64,000 bases of DNA from CAYXFD01 sp964464175. GTDB lineage: Bacteria; Cloacimonadota; Cloacimonadia; Cloacimonadales; JAJBBL01. A model generated the notes under the pieces. The model saw only the letters and a program-made list of their open reading frames with translations. It was not told the origin of the DNA and did not search any database. The DNA lies in assembly GCA_964464175.1 (NCBI GenBank), contig CAYXFD010000001.1, forward strand, positions 124,001 to 188,000. The letters are read 5' to 3'. Position 1 is the first letter of the stretch. Each line of letters opens with the position of its first letter. Positions 25,356 through 34,963 of this stretch are shown here, one piece after another. A program made the position numbers and the translations under genes.

Positions 25356-27577
25356 AAACATGGCTGCTAATAGTATTGATAATCTTTTCTGCCGGATTGT
25401 TACCGGCTCAGTTAGTTGAACGGTACACTGCCGACGCTGTTACCGAAAAGCTTTTGAACTCTTTACCCGGAGGGGAAGGGTATCAGGTAAAAGAGGATGC
25501 CCTGTTTATAGACAACAGCTTTTTCCTTTATAAACTTGAACCGCACGGTTTCGTAATAGTAGCCGGAGATTACAGGTTGAGGCCTGTTATCGGGTATTCA
25601 TTACACAACGGGTTTACGACAGTTCCTGAGCAAAAAGAACTGATCTTCTCAGCAATCGGTCGGTACACGGCAAACACACTTTCTTATCAGGACTATTCAG
25701 AAGCAATCATAAACAGGGAAAGATGGTCTCAAGTCTCTTTCCGCGATGATGATTTTCAACAATGGCCTCCGCAAGGGACTACCCCGACAGGGGGCTGGCT
25801 TGCAACTAACTGGCAGCAGGAGAGTCCCTATAATGCGATGTGTCCTCTTGATCCAGCGAATAACAACAGAAGTTTAGCCGGCTGTCCTTCCATTGCCATG
25901 GCTCAGATAGTAAACTATCACAGGGTACTAAACCAGACAAGATTCGCTGACAATGACAGGTACCGGATGTTTTATTCCGGGGTCGGTGATTACTATATTG
26001 ATGATGCAGCAGCCCAATTGGATTTTCCGGACTTCGAGACCTTGAACGGATATCTTGATACGATTGAGGATGTGTACAATAATAGCGAAGATCAGCTCAG
26101 TAATGATCTGCGGGCAGCATTGGTTTTTGCCTCCGGAGTAGCCATTAAACAGGCTTATTCCAGCGGGGCATCAGGTAACTATTTCGATGTTCAGATCATA
26201 GAAGCTTATCATCGTTTCGGTTTCCATACTGCGGAGTTGCTGAACGAGTATTCTCCAATGCTTTCCGAGCGGATCTTTCAGAACATGAAGCAGGGTTTAC
26301 CGGCACAGCTTAGTCTGCTGATGAGCAATGGGGGAGGGCATCAGGTAGTGGTTGACGGTTATAATACCAACGATGAAATACACCTAAATTTTGGCTGGGG
26401 TGGTCAGGCTAACGGCTGGTATGCTTTTCCCGTGTCCAATATGCCCTATCAATTAAACATTTTTGGTACGGTTTTTCTGGATATCGGACAGGACTATGAA
26501 GATTTACCCGATTTTGATCTGCTCTTAACCAACAATGATGACCCGGTAAACGGGAACATTCTTCAGTATCAGATCACAAACGGGTGTACTTCACTGGAGG
26601 AGTTTGTAGTTTATCTCAATGATGATCTGATCGATGTACTCTATTCCGAAGGTACCTATTCTTTACTGCTGCACGGTTTCGATAACGGATATCACGATCT
26701 GAAAGTGTTCGGTATCAATGAGGAAAGAAAGCACAGATTAAAGCAAATTCGCTTTGAAATAGGGAGAGGTGAACTTATTTTTGCCGAGGATTTTGAACCG
26801 GATTGGGTCAATAACTGGACTATTGATAGTTCAGCTGCCGATTATACCTGGCAGCCAATAGAGAATAGTTTCCTGCCTTTTTCCTATTACAATCCTGAAA
26901 GTGAGTCTTCCGCCACCTGCCCGGTAGCTTACGGTAATCTGAACGAGAAAATGACCTCCCAACCGGTTTTTCTCCCCGCTTCTTCTGATCTTTCTCTATC
27001 TTTCTACGCTGCCTATTCTGATATGTATCTCAACTACCCTAATCTCAATCTGAAGGGTTCTCGTAATCATGGCAATACCTGGGAGGATATCTGGACAGCC
27101 AATACACCGGGACTGGACTGGAGATGGCACAGGGTAGCAGTAGATATCACCTCTTTTGCCGGGGAGGAAGTAATCTTCCGGTTTACAGCCAACGGCTTCA
27201 GTTACAGTGATGTTTCTCTTGATCATCTCAGGATCTATGATCAGAGCAATGTCGGGGCTGAGACGGTCAGTTTGCCGAAAATAACCGGTTTTTCAGTTTA
27301 TCCGAATCCGGTGAGAGGCTCTGATAATACAGAAAGAAGCCCGATGACGAATATTGATTTTGCTCTCGAAACCTCCGGAATGGTTTGTATTGATCTTTTC
27401 GATATCAGGGGAAGGAGAGTGGAAACTATTCTTGATGAGTTTTTACCGGCCGGCAGACACAACATCAGCTGGCAGGGATTCAACAGTAAGGGGAGATTTT
27501 CTGCCAGCGGGGTCTATTTTATCAGAATTAAGACAGAAAGTTCTCAGAGAGTTAAAAAGATATTGCTGCTTAGATGA
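25352..27577 (+). CDS. Secreted C10 (streptopain-like) cysteine protease with C-terminal sorting domain
   Basis: This 741-residue protein begins with a signal peptide (KTWLLIVLIIFSAGLLPAQ). A propeptide region follows, then the papain-fold C10 domain: catalytic Cys178 in AGCPSIAMAQIVNYH, catalytic His330 in GGGHQVVVDGY and the NFGWGG tryptophan loop. Next are beta-sandwich domains (about 480-640, jelly-roll like: FAEDFEP, DISFAG...SYSDVSLDHLRIYD). The last 90 residues (GFSVYPNPV..., LFDIRGRRV, SGVYFIRI, VKKILLLR) are a type IX/Por secretion sorting-like domain. Both catalytic residues are present, so it should be an active extracellular or surface protease. It is coupled to the TrmB-like regulator upstream. 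Confidence 0.88.
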   Translation: MKTWLLIVLIIFSAGLLPAQLVERYTADAVTEKLLNSLPGGEGYQVKEDALFIDNSFFLYKLEPHGFVIVAGDYRLRPVIGYSLHNGFTTVPEQKELIFSAIGRYTANTLSYQDYSEAIINRERWSQVSFRDDDFQQWPPQGTTPTGGWLATNWQQESPYNAMCPLDPANNNRSLAGCPSIAMAQIVNYHRVLNQTRFADNDRYRMFYSGVGDYYIDDAAAQLDFPDFETLNGYLDTIEDVYNNSEDQLSNDLRAALVFASGVAIKQAYSSGASGNYFDVQIIEAYHRFGFHTAELLNEYSPMLSERIFQNMKQGLPAQLSLLMSNGGGHQVVVDGYNTNDEIHLNFGWGGQANGWYAFPVSNMPYQLNIFGTVFLDIGQDYEDLPDFDLLLTNNDDPVNGNILQYQITNGCTSLEEFVVYLNDDLIDVLYSEGTYSLLLHGFDNGYHDLKVFGINEERKHRLKQIRFEIGRGELIFAEDFEPDWVNNWTIDSSAADYTWQPIENSFLPFSYYNPESESSATCPVAYGNLNEKMTSQPVFLPASSDLSLSFYAAYSDMYLNYPNLNLKGSRNHGNTWEDIWTANTPGLDWRWHRVAVDITSFAGEEVIFRFTANGFSYSDVSLDHLRIYDQSNVGAETVSLPKITGFSVYPNPVRGSDNTERSPMTNIDFALETSGMVCIDLFDIRGRRVETILDEFLPAGRHNISWQGFNSKGRFSASGVYFIRIKTESSQRVKKILLLR

Positions 27578-28124
27578 GCAATCTGACGCAGGTGTCGAGA
27601 GGGAAGGGTTAAACAAGCGGGTCATCTGTCTGAAAAGTCCTTCCTCATAAGGCACGAAACAAGAGGGTAGAATCTGGTTAAGGTTTAACACCGAGCGTTC
27701 CTCAATATTAACAAGAGAGCGATAGGTGAGATCAAATCCCGTCACTAACAGGATGACCAGGTTTTACCCTTTTTCTATCATTAGGGTATCATTAGGGAAA
27801 CTCGTTGTCCGCCCGGGCCGACTACGAGTTTCCCTAAAGTCATCCTTAAGTTATACCAGGGTATCATGGTGGAAAATAGAAGTCTCAAAAATGGATGGAT
27901 GTCAGTCTGGTAATAATTTCTTGACAATATTTCAGCTATATTTTTTGTACACAAAAGTGGCAGGTAGCTATATAAGCAATCAAAGAAAAAATCCCTGTAA
28001 AGATTGATAAATGATAGGCATATTTATGTTTAGAACTTGGATAATAACGGCAATCAGTATGAACATCCCTTCACAAAGCAGCGATAACAGCTTTATTTAT
28101 TGATAGAGAAATAAGGAGAAATGT
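27578..28124. other. Intergenic region upstream of rho
   Basis: This 547-base gap holds the palindromic repeat copy B (27776-27836). A TTGACA at 27921-27926 with TTTGTA at 27944-27949 (17-base spacing) could be the rho promoter, leaving a leader of about 170 bases. Short open frames overlapping this gap look spurious. Confidence 0.4.
27776..27836. repeat. Palindromic repeat, copy B
   Basis: A perfect 13-base inverted repeat, TAGGGAAACTCGT (27793-27805) and ACGAGTTTCCCTA (27824-27836), encloses an 18-base GC-rich centre that itself contains the palindrome CCCGGG. Bases 27776-27798 match 1719-1741 at 19 of 23 positions. No T-run follows. It lies between the C10 protease and rho and could be a hairpin-forming repeat or a structured leader element. 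Confidence 0.55.
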
Positions 28125-29393
28125 ATGAGTAGTAACGGAAAATTAGAAAAGATCCATTCCTTGAGTACGACAGAGCTTGTCAAACTGGCGAAAGCCTATG
28201 ATATTTCAGGCTACACGACCTTACCGAAGAATGAATTGATCTTTCGTATTCTTAAATCAGCAGCGGAACAGGAGGGTTTAGCCTTCACGACCGGCTGTCT
28301 TGATATAATGGAAGATGGTTATGGGTTCCTTCGTTTTCAGGAGAACAATTACTTCCCGAGCCGCGACGATGTTTATGTCTCGTTAACCCAGATAAAGAAA
28401 TTCAACCTGAAAAAGGGACACATGGTCTCCGGGCCTGTCCGGTCACCGAAAGAGGGGGAGAAATATTTCGCCCTGTTGAGAGTCGATGCGGTTAATATGC
28501 ACGCTCCTGATGCCTTGATAAGTATCAAGGATTTTGATGATCTGACTCCCTATTATCCGGAAGAGAAGTTGAATCTGGAAACTAAGCCCAAGAATGTCTC
28601 AACAAGGATAATCAATCTCTTTACTCCTATCGGTAAGGGGCAACGCGGTTTGATAGTAGCAGCTCCCCGCACCGGCAAGACTGTTTTGATGCAGGATATT
28701 GCCAACGCAATTCTGACCAATCATGAAGAGGTGTATGTGATAGTTCTTTTGGTTGATGAACGTCCCGAAGAGGTAACGGAGATGAAAAGGATCCTGATTC
28801 CGACCAACTCGGAAGTGATAAGTTCCACCTTTGACGAGACTCCGCAGAATCATATTCAGGTTGCCGAGATGTGTATCAATAAAGCCAAGAGAATGGTTGA
28901 GATGGGCGGACACATCGTTATCATGCTGGATAGTATTACCCGTCTGGCGAGGGCTTACAACAATGTCTCCCCTTCCAGCGGTAAGGTGCTCTCCGGTGGT
29001 ATTGATTCCAATGCTCTGCACCGTCCGAAAAAATTCTTTGGCAGTGCCAGAAACACGATTGAAGAGGGAAGTTTGACCATTATTGCAACAGCTCTCGTAG
29101 ATACCGGCAGCAGAATGGATCAGGTCATTTTCGAAGAGTTCAAGGGGACAGGTAACATGGAACTGGTTCTGGACAGAACGATCAGCGATATGCGGCTCTA
29201 TCCGGCAGCGGATCTGATAAAGTCCGGTACGAGAAGAGAAGAATTACTGCTCACTAAAACCGAGATGAATCGTATGTATGTAATGAGGAAGTACTTAAAA
29301 ACCATGAGTCCTGTTCAGGGGATCGAGACCCTTCGGCAGAAAGTGCTCAATACGAAGAATAACAAAGAACTTTTGGATTCTATGAGTCAATAA
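28125..29393 (+). CDS. rho: Transcription termination factor Rho
   Basis: This 422-residue hexameric RNA-dependent ATPase ends transcription of untranslated RNAs. The N-terminal helical Rho_N segment ([25 protein letters not shown]) is followed by the RNA-binding cold-shock-like domain ([15 protein letters not shown]). The ATPase core has Walker A APRTGKT near residue 185, [31 protein letters not shown] and the R-loop [20 protein letters not shown]. Length is standard with no insertion. AAGGAG lies six bases before ATG 28125. Confidence 0.97.
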   Translation: MSSNGKLEKIHSLSTTELVKLAKAYDISGYTTLPKNELIFRILKSAAEQEGLAFTTGCLDIMEDGYGFLRFQENNYFPSRDDVYVSLTQIKKFNLKKGHMVSGPVRSPKEGEKYFALLRVDAVNMHAPDALISIKDFDDLTPYYPEEKLNLETKPKNVSTRIINLFTPIGKGQRGLIVAAPRTGKTVLMQDIANAILTNHEEVYVIVLLVDERPEEVTEMKRILIPTNSEVISSTFDETPQNHIQVAEMCINKAKRMVEMGGHIVIMLDSITRLARAYNNVSPSSGKVLSGGIDSNALHRPKKFFGSARNTIEEGSLTIIATALVDTGSRMDQVIFEEFKGTGNMELVLDRTISDMRLYPAADLIKSGTRREELLLTKTEMNRMYVMRKYLKTMSPVQGIETLRQKVLNTKNNKELLDSMSQ

Positions 29394-29735
29394 AAACACA
29401 GATTCAAAACTATTAGAACCATTGGATAGCTGGAAAAACTTCGGAAACTATTGACTGAGTTATGCCAGTCAGAGGACATTGGAGAGATACCGGCATTTTC
29501 TGAGCAGCACTAAAAATCTATATGAGGTTCTTGAGCTTTTAAGAGAGAGATGATTCTGCCTAAATCCGGAGAGCAGAGAGCAGATTACTCTGGTGATTGT
29601 AATCTTCCGGGTGGAACTAATCTCTGTCCACAGCAAAGAACAGTAACAATCGAGTTTTTCTGACAGGGGTTATTGTTACCGGAAATTCCCGGCAGCAGGC
29701 AGTTAGTCAGATCAATAATCAGGGAAAAGAGAGAA
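29394..29735. other. Intergenic region, nothing recognised
   Basis: This 342-base gap lies between rho and the U32 peptidase gene. I see no terminator, RNA gene or convincing promoter. The U32 open frame extends back to 29673, but the family start is at 29736. Confidence 0.35.
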
Positions 29736-30956
29736 ATGGAGATTTTAGCTCCGGCAGGAGATTGGGATAAGTTAAGATATGCAGTAGCTTATGGAGCCGA
29801 TGCTGTCTATACTGCCGGAAAACAGTTCGGACTCCGGGCGAAAGCCGGAAATCTCAGTCCGGAAGAGCTGAAAAAGGGTGTGACTTTCTGTCATGACCAC
29901 AACTGCAAAATCTATGTAGCGGTAAATATTTTTGCCCATAACAGCGACATCCCGGAGTTATATCCTTATGTAGAATTCTTGCGGGAGATAGAGGTTGATG
30001 CCCTGATTGTCTCGGATCCCGGAGTAGTGAAGATCGTTAAAGAGGTTGCTCCCCAATTACCGATACATCTCAGTACCCAGGCAAATACTACCTCCTGGAA
30101 AGCTGCCGAGTTTTGGGCTGAACAGGGGGTAAGCAGGATCATTCTTGCCCGGGAGTTGACCTTCGGAGAGATTACCGGGATGATCCAAGCTGTTCCCGGG
30201 ATAGAATTCGAGATGTTTATTCATGGAGCTATGTGTATCTCTTATTCCGGGCGTTGTCTGCTGAGTGCTTATTTGAACAATCGTTCGGCTAACAGAGGCT
30301 TATGTACTCAACCCTGCCGCTGGAAGATGCATCTGATGGAGGAAACGAGACCAGGTCAGTACTTCCCGATTGAAGAGGATGAGCGGGGTGTCTATATCCT
30401 TAATTCCAAAGACCTGTGTCTTTATGAACAACTTGCTGAGATCCAGGCTTCCGGCTTGACATCTTTGAAGATCGAAGGGAGGATGAAAAGCCTCTATTAT
30501 GTTGCCAATACGACCCGAGTCTATAAGACAGCTCTGGAGTATTGGAAAAGAGGGGAAACGCCCCCTTTGGTATTGAAGGAAGAACTTGATAAGATCAGTC
30601 ACCGGCATTATACGGAAGGTTTCTTTAGTGAGAAGAGACGGGAAGATACCCAGTATTACGAAACAGCAAGCTATCTGAGGAACTATCAGTATCTGGGTGA
30701 GGTTGTCGGTTCACCGGAAGAGAGTGCCCGGGATTCCAGCGGTTTTCTTTCTCTAATCAACATTAAGGCAAAATTCAGCAGAGGGGAGCAGATCGAGATC
30801 ATTTACCCCGATTACCGAGCGGATCAAATAATAACGGTTGACGAAATATATTCTTTGGAAGATGAAAGATTAATTGAGACAAAACCGAACAGTGTCGTAA
30901 AATTAGTAACAAAACGAGCATTATCCGGGTTTGGTATTCTACGGAAAAGATTGTAA
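29736..30956 (+). CDS. Peptidase U32 family protein (TrhP/YegQ-like)
   Basis: This 406-residue protein begins MEILAPAGDWDKLRYAVAYGADAVY, the U32 signature, and contains HLSTQANTTSW, EMFIHGAMCISYSGRCLLSAYLNNRSANRGLC, QPCRW and LKIEGRMKS. Several U32 members (TrhP/RlhA) are now linked to prephenate-dependent hydroxylation of tRNA or rRNA rather than proteolysis, and the conserved cysteines may bind an Fe-S cluster. The C-terminal small beta domain (YLGEVVG, FSRGEQIEIIYPD) fits the TrhP type. A tRNA U34 hydroxylation role is plausible, but paralogues differ. Confidence 0.87.
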   Translation: MEILAPAGDWDKLRYAVAYGADAVYTAGKQFGLRAKAGNLSPEELKKGVTFCHDHNCKIYVAVNIFAHNSDIPELYPYVEFLREIEVDALIVSDPGVVKIVKEVAPQLPIHLSTQANTTSWKAAEFWAEQGVSRIILARELTFGEITGMIQAVPGIEFEMFIHGAMCISYSGRCLLSAYLNNRSANRGLCTQPCRWKMHLMEETRPGQYFPIEEDERGVYILNSKDLCLYEQLAEIQASGLTSLKIEGRMKSLYYVANTTRVYKTALEYWKRGETPPLVLKEELDKISHRHYTEGFFSEKRREDTQYYETASYLRNYQYLGEVVGSPEESARDSSGFLSLINIKAKFSRGEQIEIIYPDYRADQIITVDEIYSLEDERLIETKPNSVVKLVTKRALSGFGILRKRL

Positions 30957-31118
30957 CCGGGCAGCCGGACTGTTCAGTAATGGTTAGGAGAGTAGCTTCA
31001 GAGATTGAGTTAGTGAAAAAAGATGATGAAAAGAACACCAAGCGGCAATATTAGAAGCGAGAATAAGTTACGGGAGCTTTGGCAATTCATTTCTGCTATA
31101 CCCGGGAGGGTATGGGCC

Positions 31119-32222
31119 ATGGAAAAGCTCTGTTCACGGTATTGCTTACCGGTATTAATGTTATTTGCCCTCTGGATTACTAATCAGGCAGCTCTGCCTT
31201 CTCAGGATGCGCTGCACTGGCTTCACGAGATTGAAAACTTGTATCTGGGCGGCAACTGGAGCAGGGTAGAAGAGCTTTTATCGGGAAATCAGCCGGTAAA
31301 TGACATTGAAAGAGCCGGTCATACACTCTACAGGGCAAAGATCTCTCTCAATCAGGAAGAATTTCTAACTCTTTTGGAAGAGACAGTAAAAGTAGCTCCG
31401 GATATTATGTATGGACAAAGGGCATTGGTAAAATTAGCCAATATCTCCATGTTGGAGCGTGATTACCAGCAGAGTCTGCAATATCTGTTGCAGATCAAGC
31501 CTCAGATGATCTCCCAACGGGATTTTTTACTCTCTTCTGTCTATTTGAAACTGGAGAAGTATCCGGAAGCGATCAGAGCAGCCCAGGATTATATAAAAAC
31601 AACTAAGGATCATGACAAAAGAGAATTAGCCTATTTACAGATCGCCGAAGCGTATATTTTAAACAGACAGTATCAACAAGCATTGCTGACCCTGGAGACA
31701 ATGAAAACCCAGGAATATATTGTTAATCTTCCCTCTATCGTGGAGTTCAAGGAGGGATTTTGCCTGGAGATGTTAGGTCAGGATTCGCAGGCTATCGAGA
31801 AGTACAAAGTGGTCATCACCCGCTATCCTCATACGGAATACGCTTTTCGATCAGAACAGAGGCTCTATGATCTGACCATTGTAAGTAAAGAGAAGATCGA
31901 TTACGGAAGTCTTAGTCTAATAGAAACTCATACCGAGACCCAAGACCGAACACAGGTAACTGTTGCACCTGACCGGGCAAGCGGTTCCGGAGACAGTTTT
32001 TATATTCAAGTGAATGCCTTTGCTGACCAGGATAATGCAGCATCTCATTCAGAACAGCTTCGGAATCTGGGTTATGAAACTATCATTTTCTCTAAAACGG
32101 TCTTTGAGCAAGAGTTATATGTAGTTGCCATCGGTCCTTTTCCTAACAGAGACAATGCCGGTACTAAGCAGAAAGAACTCAAAAGCCGGCTCAACATAGA
32201 ATCTTTTATCATAAAGTATTAG
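31119..32222 (+). CDS. Exported TPR protein with C-terminal SPOR domain
   Basis: This 367-residue protein starts at ATG 31119 after GGGAGGG and opens with a signal sequence (CLPVLMLFALWITNQAALP). An in-frame ATG at 31023 would add 32 polar residues and hide that signal, so I prefer the shorter form. The middle consists of tetratricopeptide-like helix pairs (AYLQIAEAYILNRQYQQALLTLE and similar). Residues about 290-365 are a SPOR domain (FYIQVNAFADQDNAASHSEQLRNLGYET, LYVVAIGPFPNRDNA), which binds denuded peptidoglycan at division sites. It likely acts in the periplasm in envelope assembly or division. It sits 18 bases before mutS. Confidence 0.78.
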   Translation: MEKLCSRYCLPVLMLFALWITNQAALPSQDALHWLHEIENLYLGGNWSRVEELLSGNQPVNDIERAGHTLYRAKISLNQEEFLTLLEETVKVAPDIMYGQRALVKLANISMLERDYQQSLQYLLQIKPQMISQRDFLLSSVYLKLEKYPEAIRAAQDYIKTTKDHDKRELAYLQIAEAYILNRQYQQALLTLETMKTQEYIVNLPSIVEFKEGFCLEMLGQDSQAIEKYKVVITRYPHTEYAFRSEQRLYDLTIVSKEKIDYGSLSLIETHTETQDRTQVTVAPDRASGSGDSFYIQVNAFADQDNAASHSEQLRNLGYETIIFSKTVFEQELYVVAIGPFPNRDNAGTKQKELKSRLNIESFIIKY

Positions 32223-32240
32223 ACCGGCTGCCGGTAAAAA

Positions 32241-34922
32241 ATGAGCGAAAAAACGTTAGAGCAAAATAAGAGTAGTGCCCGGGGCAAACAGAAAGACAGC
32301 AGTCTGAAACTGACTCCGATGCTGAAACAGTTTAAGAATATCAAGGAGAAACATCCGGACAAGATAATTCTCTTCAGGATGGGTGACTTTTACGAGACAT
32401 TTTTTGAAGATGCTGAAAAGGCAGCCCGTATTCTGGGAATCACTCTTACTGCCCGCAATAAGAAAGAGGATAATCCAATCCCCTTAGCCGGCTTTCCTTA
32501 TCATAGTCTGAAGAATTATCTCGACAGACTGATCCGCAGCGGCGAGAAGGTAGTAATCTGCGAGCAGATGGAAGATCCGAAAAAGGCAGTTGGTTTAGTT
32601 AAGAGGGATATTGTTGAGATCATCACTCCCGGTGCGATCATTGATGAAAATCTGATAGAGATAAAGGAACATAACTATTTAGCTGCTCTTTATATTCCTG
32701 CAAAAAACCCCAGGATCGGTTTTTCCTGTCTTGATATCTCAACCGGAGAGTTTACTTTCACCGAAGTTCATCAGGACCAGCTAAAAAATGAAATCCTCCG
32801 CTCTGCGCCCAAAGAGATCATAGTAAAAAATGAAGAAACAGCAAGGCAAATAAGGGAATTGCAACTGGAGACGAAGACACTTGTAACAGTCTTCGACTCC
32901 TTCTATTTTGAGCCTGCCGAGGCAAAAGAGCTGCTAAAAAAACAGTTTTCCACTATCACTCTGGAGGGGTACGGAGCGTCAGCAAGATCATCAGGATTGA
33001 CTGCTGCCGGGGCAGCCCTTGCTTATGTACGTGAACTTAAGAGTGACAGTCTGCAGCATATAAATGATCTCCGCTATTACTCTCTCGATAACTACATGCT
33101 GATCGATGAGATATCCAGGCACAACCTGGAGTTGTTAAAATCAATCCGTTATGCGACACGGCAGGGGAGCCTGATCTCCGTTATTGATCAGACTATGACG
33201 GCTATGGGGTCCAGGCTTCTGACAGATTGGCTGCTCAGACCGTTAGTTGATCAGGGTGAAGTAGAGAAGCGTCTCGATGCCGTGCAGGAGCTAAAAAACT
33301 CAATGGTCAAAACGGAAGAGATAAGGAAATCTCTAAAAAATATTGGTGACCTGAGCAGGTTGTTAAGTAAGATAGGAACGCTTCGTATCAATCCCAGAGA
33401 GATGATCGCCCTGAGTAACTACGTCAATACTGCGGAAGAGTTGAAATCTCTTCTCAAAGATTTCTCTGATCCCTATCTTACAACCATAAACGAGGGGATA
33501 GATGATTACTCGTCGCTAACCGGTTTGATTGAAAACAGCATTACCGAATTTCCACCCGTTCAGATTACCGGAGGGGGGATTATCAGGGACGGAGTAAATC
33601 CGGAGCTTGATGAGTTGCGGGAGATGAGCCGGGAAGGTAAAGGGTGGATAGCTCGGTTAGAGGATTCGGAGAGGAAAAAGACCGGTATATCCTCACTAAA
33701 AGTTGGATATAATAAAGTTTTCGGTTATTATCTGGAAGTAACGAACACTCATAAGAGCAAAGTACCCGATTATTATATCTGCAAACAGACTCTTGTCAAT
33801 TGTGAACGATATATCTCGCCACAACTGAAGGAATATGAAGCTAAAGTACTCGGAGCAGAAGAGCGGATAAAAAGCCTGGAATACGAACTATATCAGGAGA
33901 TCAGAGAAAGACTGTTGCTGCAATTGCCTCTGATCCAGCAATATGTAGAGAAAATAGCACTTCTTGATACTCTGTCTTCGTTAGCATATCTGGCACATTA
34001 CAATAACTATGTGAGACCGGAGTTCAATACGGAAGGTTATCTGGATATCAAAGAGTGCCGTCACCCGGTGATAGAGAAACTCCTCACGGAGGAGGCTTTT
34101 ATTCCAAATGATGTCTATCTTGATGATAAAGAATTCAAGATAATCCTGATCACCGGACCGAATATGGCAGGTAAATCTACCTATTTACGGCAGATCGGGC
34201 TCCTGGCGATTATGGCTCAAATGGGGAGTTTTATTCCGGCACAAGCGGCAAATCTGCCCATATTCGATAAGATATTTACCCGGGTCGGAGCATCTGATAA
34301 TCTGGCGATGGGGCAGAGTACTTTTTTGGTTGAGATGATCGAAACAGCTAACATTCTCAATACGGCAACCCCGAAATCTTTGATCCTTCTCGATGAGATC
34401 GGAAGGGGAACGAGTACTTTCGACGGTCTGAGTTTAGCCTGGGCGATTGTAGAATACATTGCCGGCCAGAAGAAGATCAATGCCAAGACGCTTTTCGCAA
34501 CTCATTACCATGAGTTAACGGATCTGGAAGAGATATTGCCGGGAGTTAAGAATTACAACATAGCTGTGAAAGAATGGAATGAAGAGATGATTTTTATCCG
34601 CCGTATTGAGAGAGGGGGAGCTGATAAGAGTTACGGAATCCAGGTTGCTAAGCTGGCCGGTATTCCTGCGCGGGTAATCAAACGGGCAAAACAGATTCTC
34701 AGTAATCTTGAAGAGCAGGAATTGAGTCCCCAGGGTTTGACTGCTACAGTAAAACGGCAGCTAAGGAAAGATAGTGAACAGATAGATATATTTGAAGCAA
34801 TGTTAGAGCAACAGAATGAGAATGAAGGGGTGATTGAAGAGTTGAGGATGGTGGAACTGAATGAAATGACACCAATGCAAGCCCTGAAATTCCTCCAGGA
34901 ACTGCAGGAAAAACTGGAATAA
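32241..34922 (+). CDS. mutS: DNA mismatch repair protein MutS
   Basis: This 893-residue MutS recognises mismatches and recruits MutL. The N-terminal mismatch-reading Phe-x-Glu motif is in MGDFYETFFEDA. The connector, lever and clamp domains follow, with a C-terminal ATPase carrying Walker A GPNMAGKSTYLRQ, LILLDEIGRGTSTFDGLSLAWA and FATHYHELTDLE. A C-terminal tail (EELRMVELNEMTPMQALKFL) matches the dimer/tetramer helix region. Length is typical of MutS1. The ribosome binding site is weak. Confidence 0.97.
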   Translation: MSEKTLEQNKSSARGKQKDSSLKLTPMLKQFKNIKEKHPDKIILFRMGDFYETFFEDAEKAARILGITLTARNKKEDNPIPLAGFPYHSLKNYLDRLIRSGEKVVICEQMEDPKKAVGLVKRDIVEIITPGAIIDENLIEIKEHNYLAALYIPAKNPRIGFSCLDISTGEFTFTEVHQDQLKNEILRSAPKEIIVKNEETARQIRELQLETKTLVTVFDSFYFEPAEAKELLKKQFSTITLEGYGASARSSGLTAAGAALAYVRELKSDSLQHINDLRYYSLDNYMLIDEISRHNLELLKSIRYATRQGSLISVIDQTMTAMGSRLLTDWLLRPLVDQGEVEKRLDAVQELKNSMVKTEEIRKSLKNIGDLSRLLSKIGTLRINPREMIALSNYVNTAEELKSLLKDFSDPYLTTINEGIDDYSSLTGLIENSITEFPPVQITGGGIIRDGVNPELDELREMSREGKGWIARLEDSERKKTGISSLKVGYNKVFGYYLEVTNTHKSKVPDYYICKQTLVNCERYISPQLKEYEAKVLGAEERIKSLEYELYQEIRERLLLQLPLIQQYVEKIALLDTLSSLAYLAHYNNYVRPEFNTEGYLDIKECRHPVIEKLLTEEAFIPNDVYLDDKEFKIILITGPNMAGKSTYLRQIGLLAIMAQMGSFIPAQAANLPIFDKIFTRVGASDNLAMGQSTFLVEMIETANILNTATPKSLILLDEIGRGTSTFDGLSLAWAIVEYIAGQKKINAKTLFATHYHELTDLEEILPGVKNYNIAVKEWNEEMIFIRRIERGGADKSYGIQVAKLAGIPARVIKRAKQILSNLEEQELSPQGLTATVKRQLRKDSEQIDIFEAMLEQQNENEGVIEELRMVELNEMTPMQALKFLQELQEKLE

Positions 34923-34963
34923 AAATCTCAGCTCATTGGTTAAGTTAATGATAAAAACAAAAG

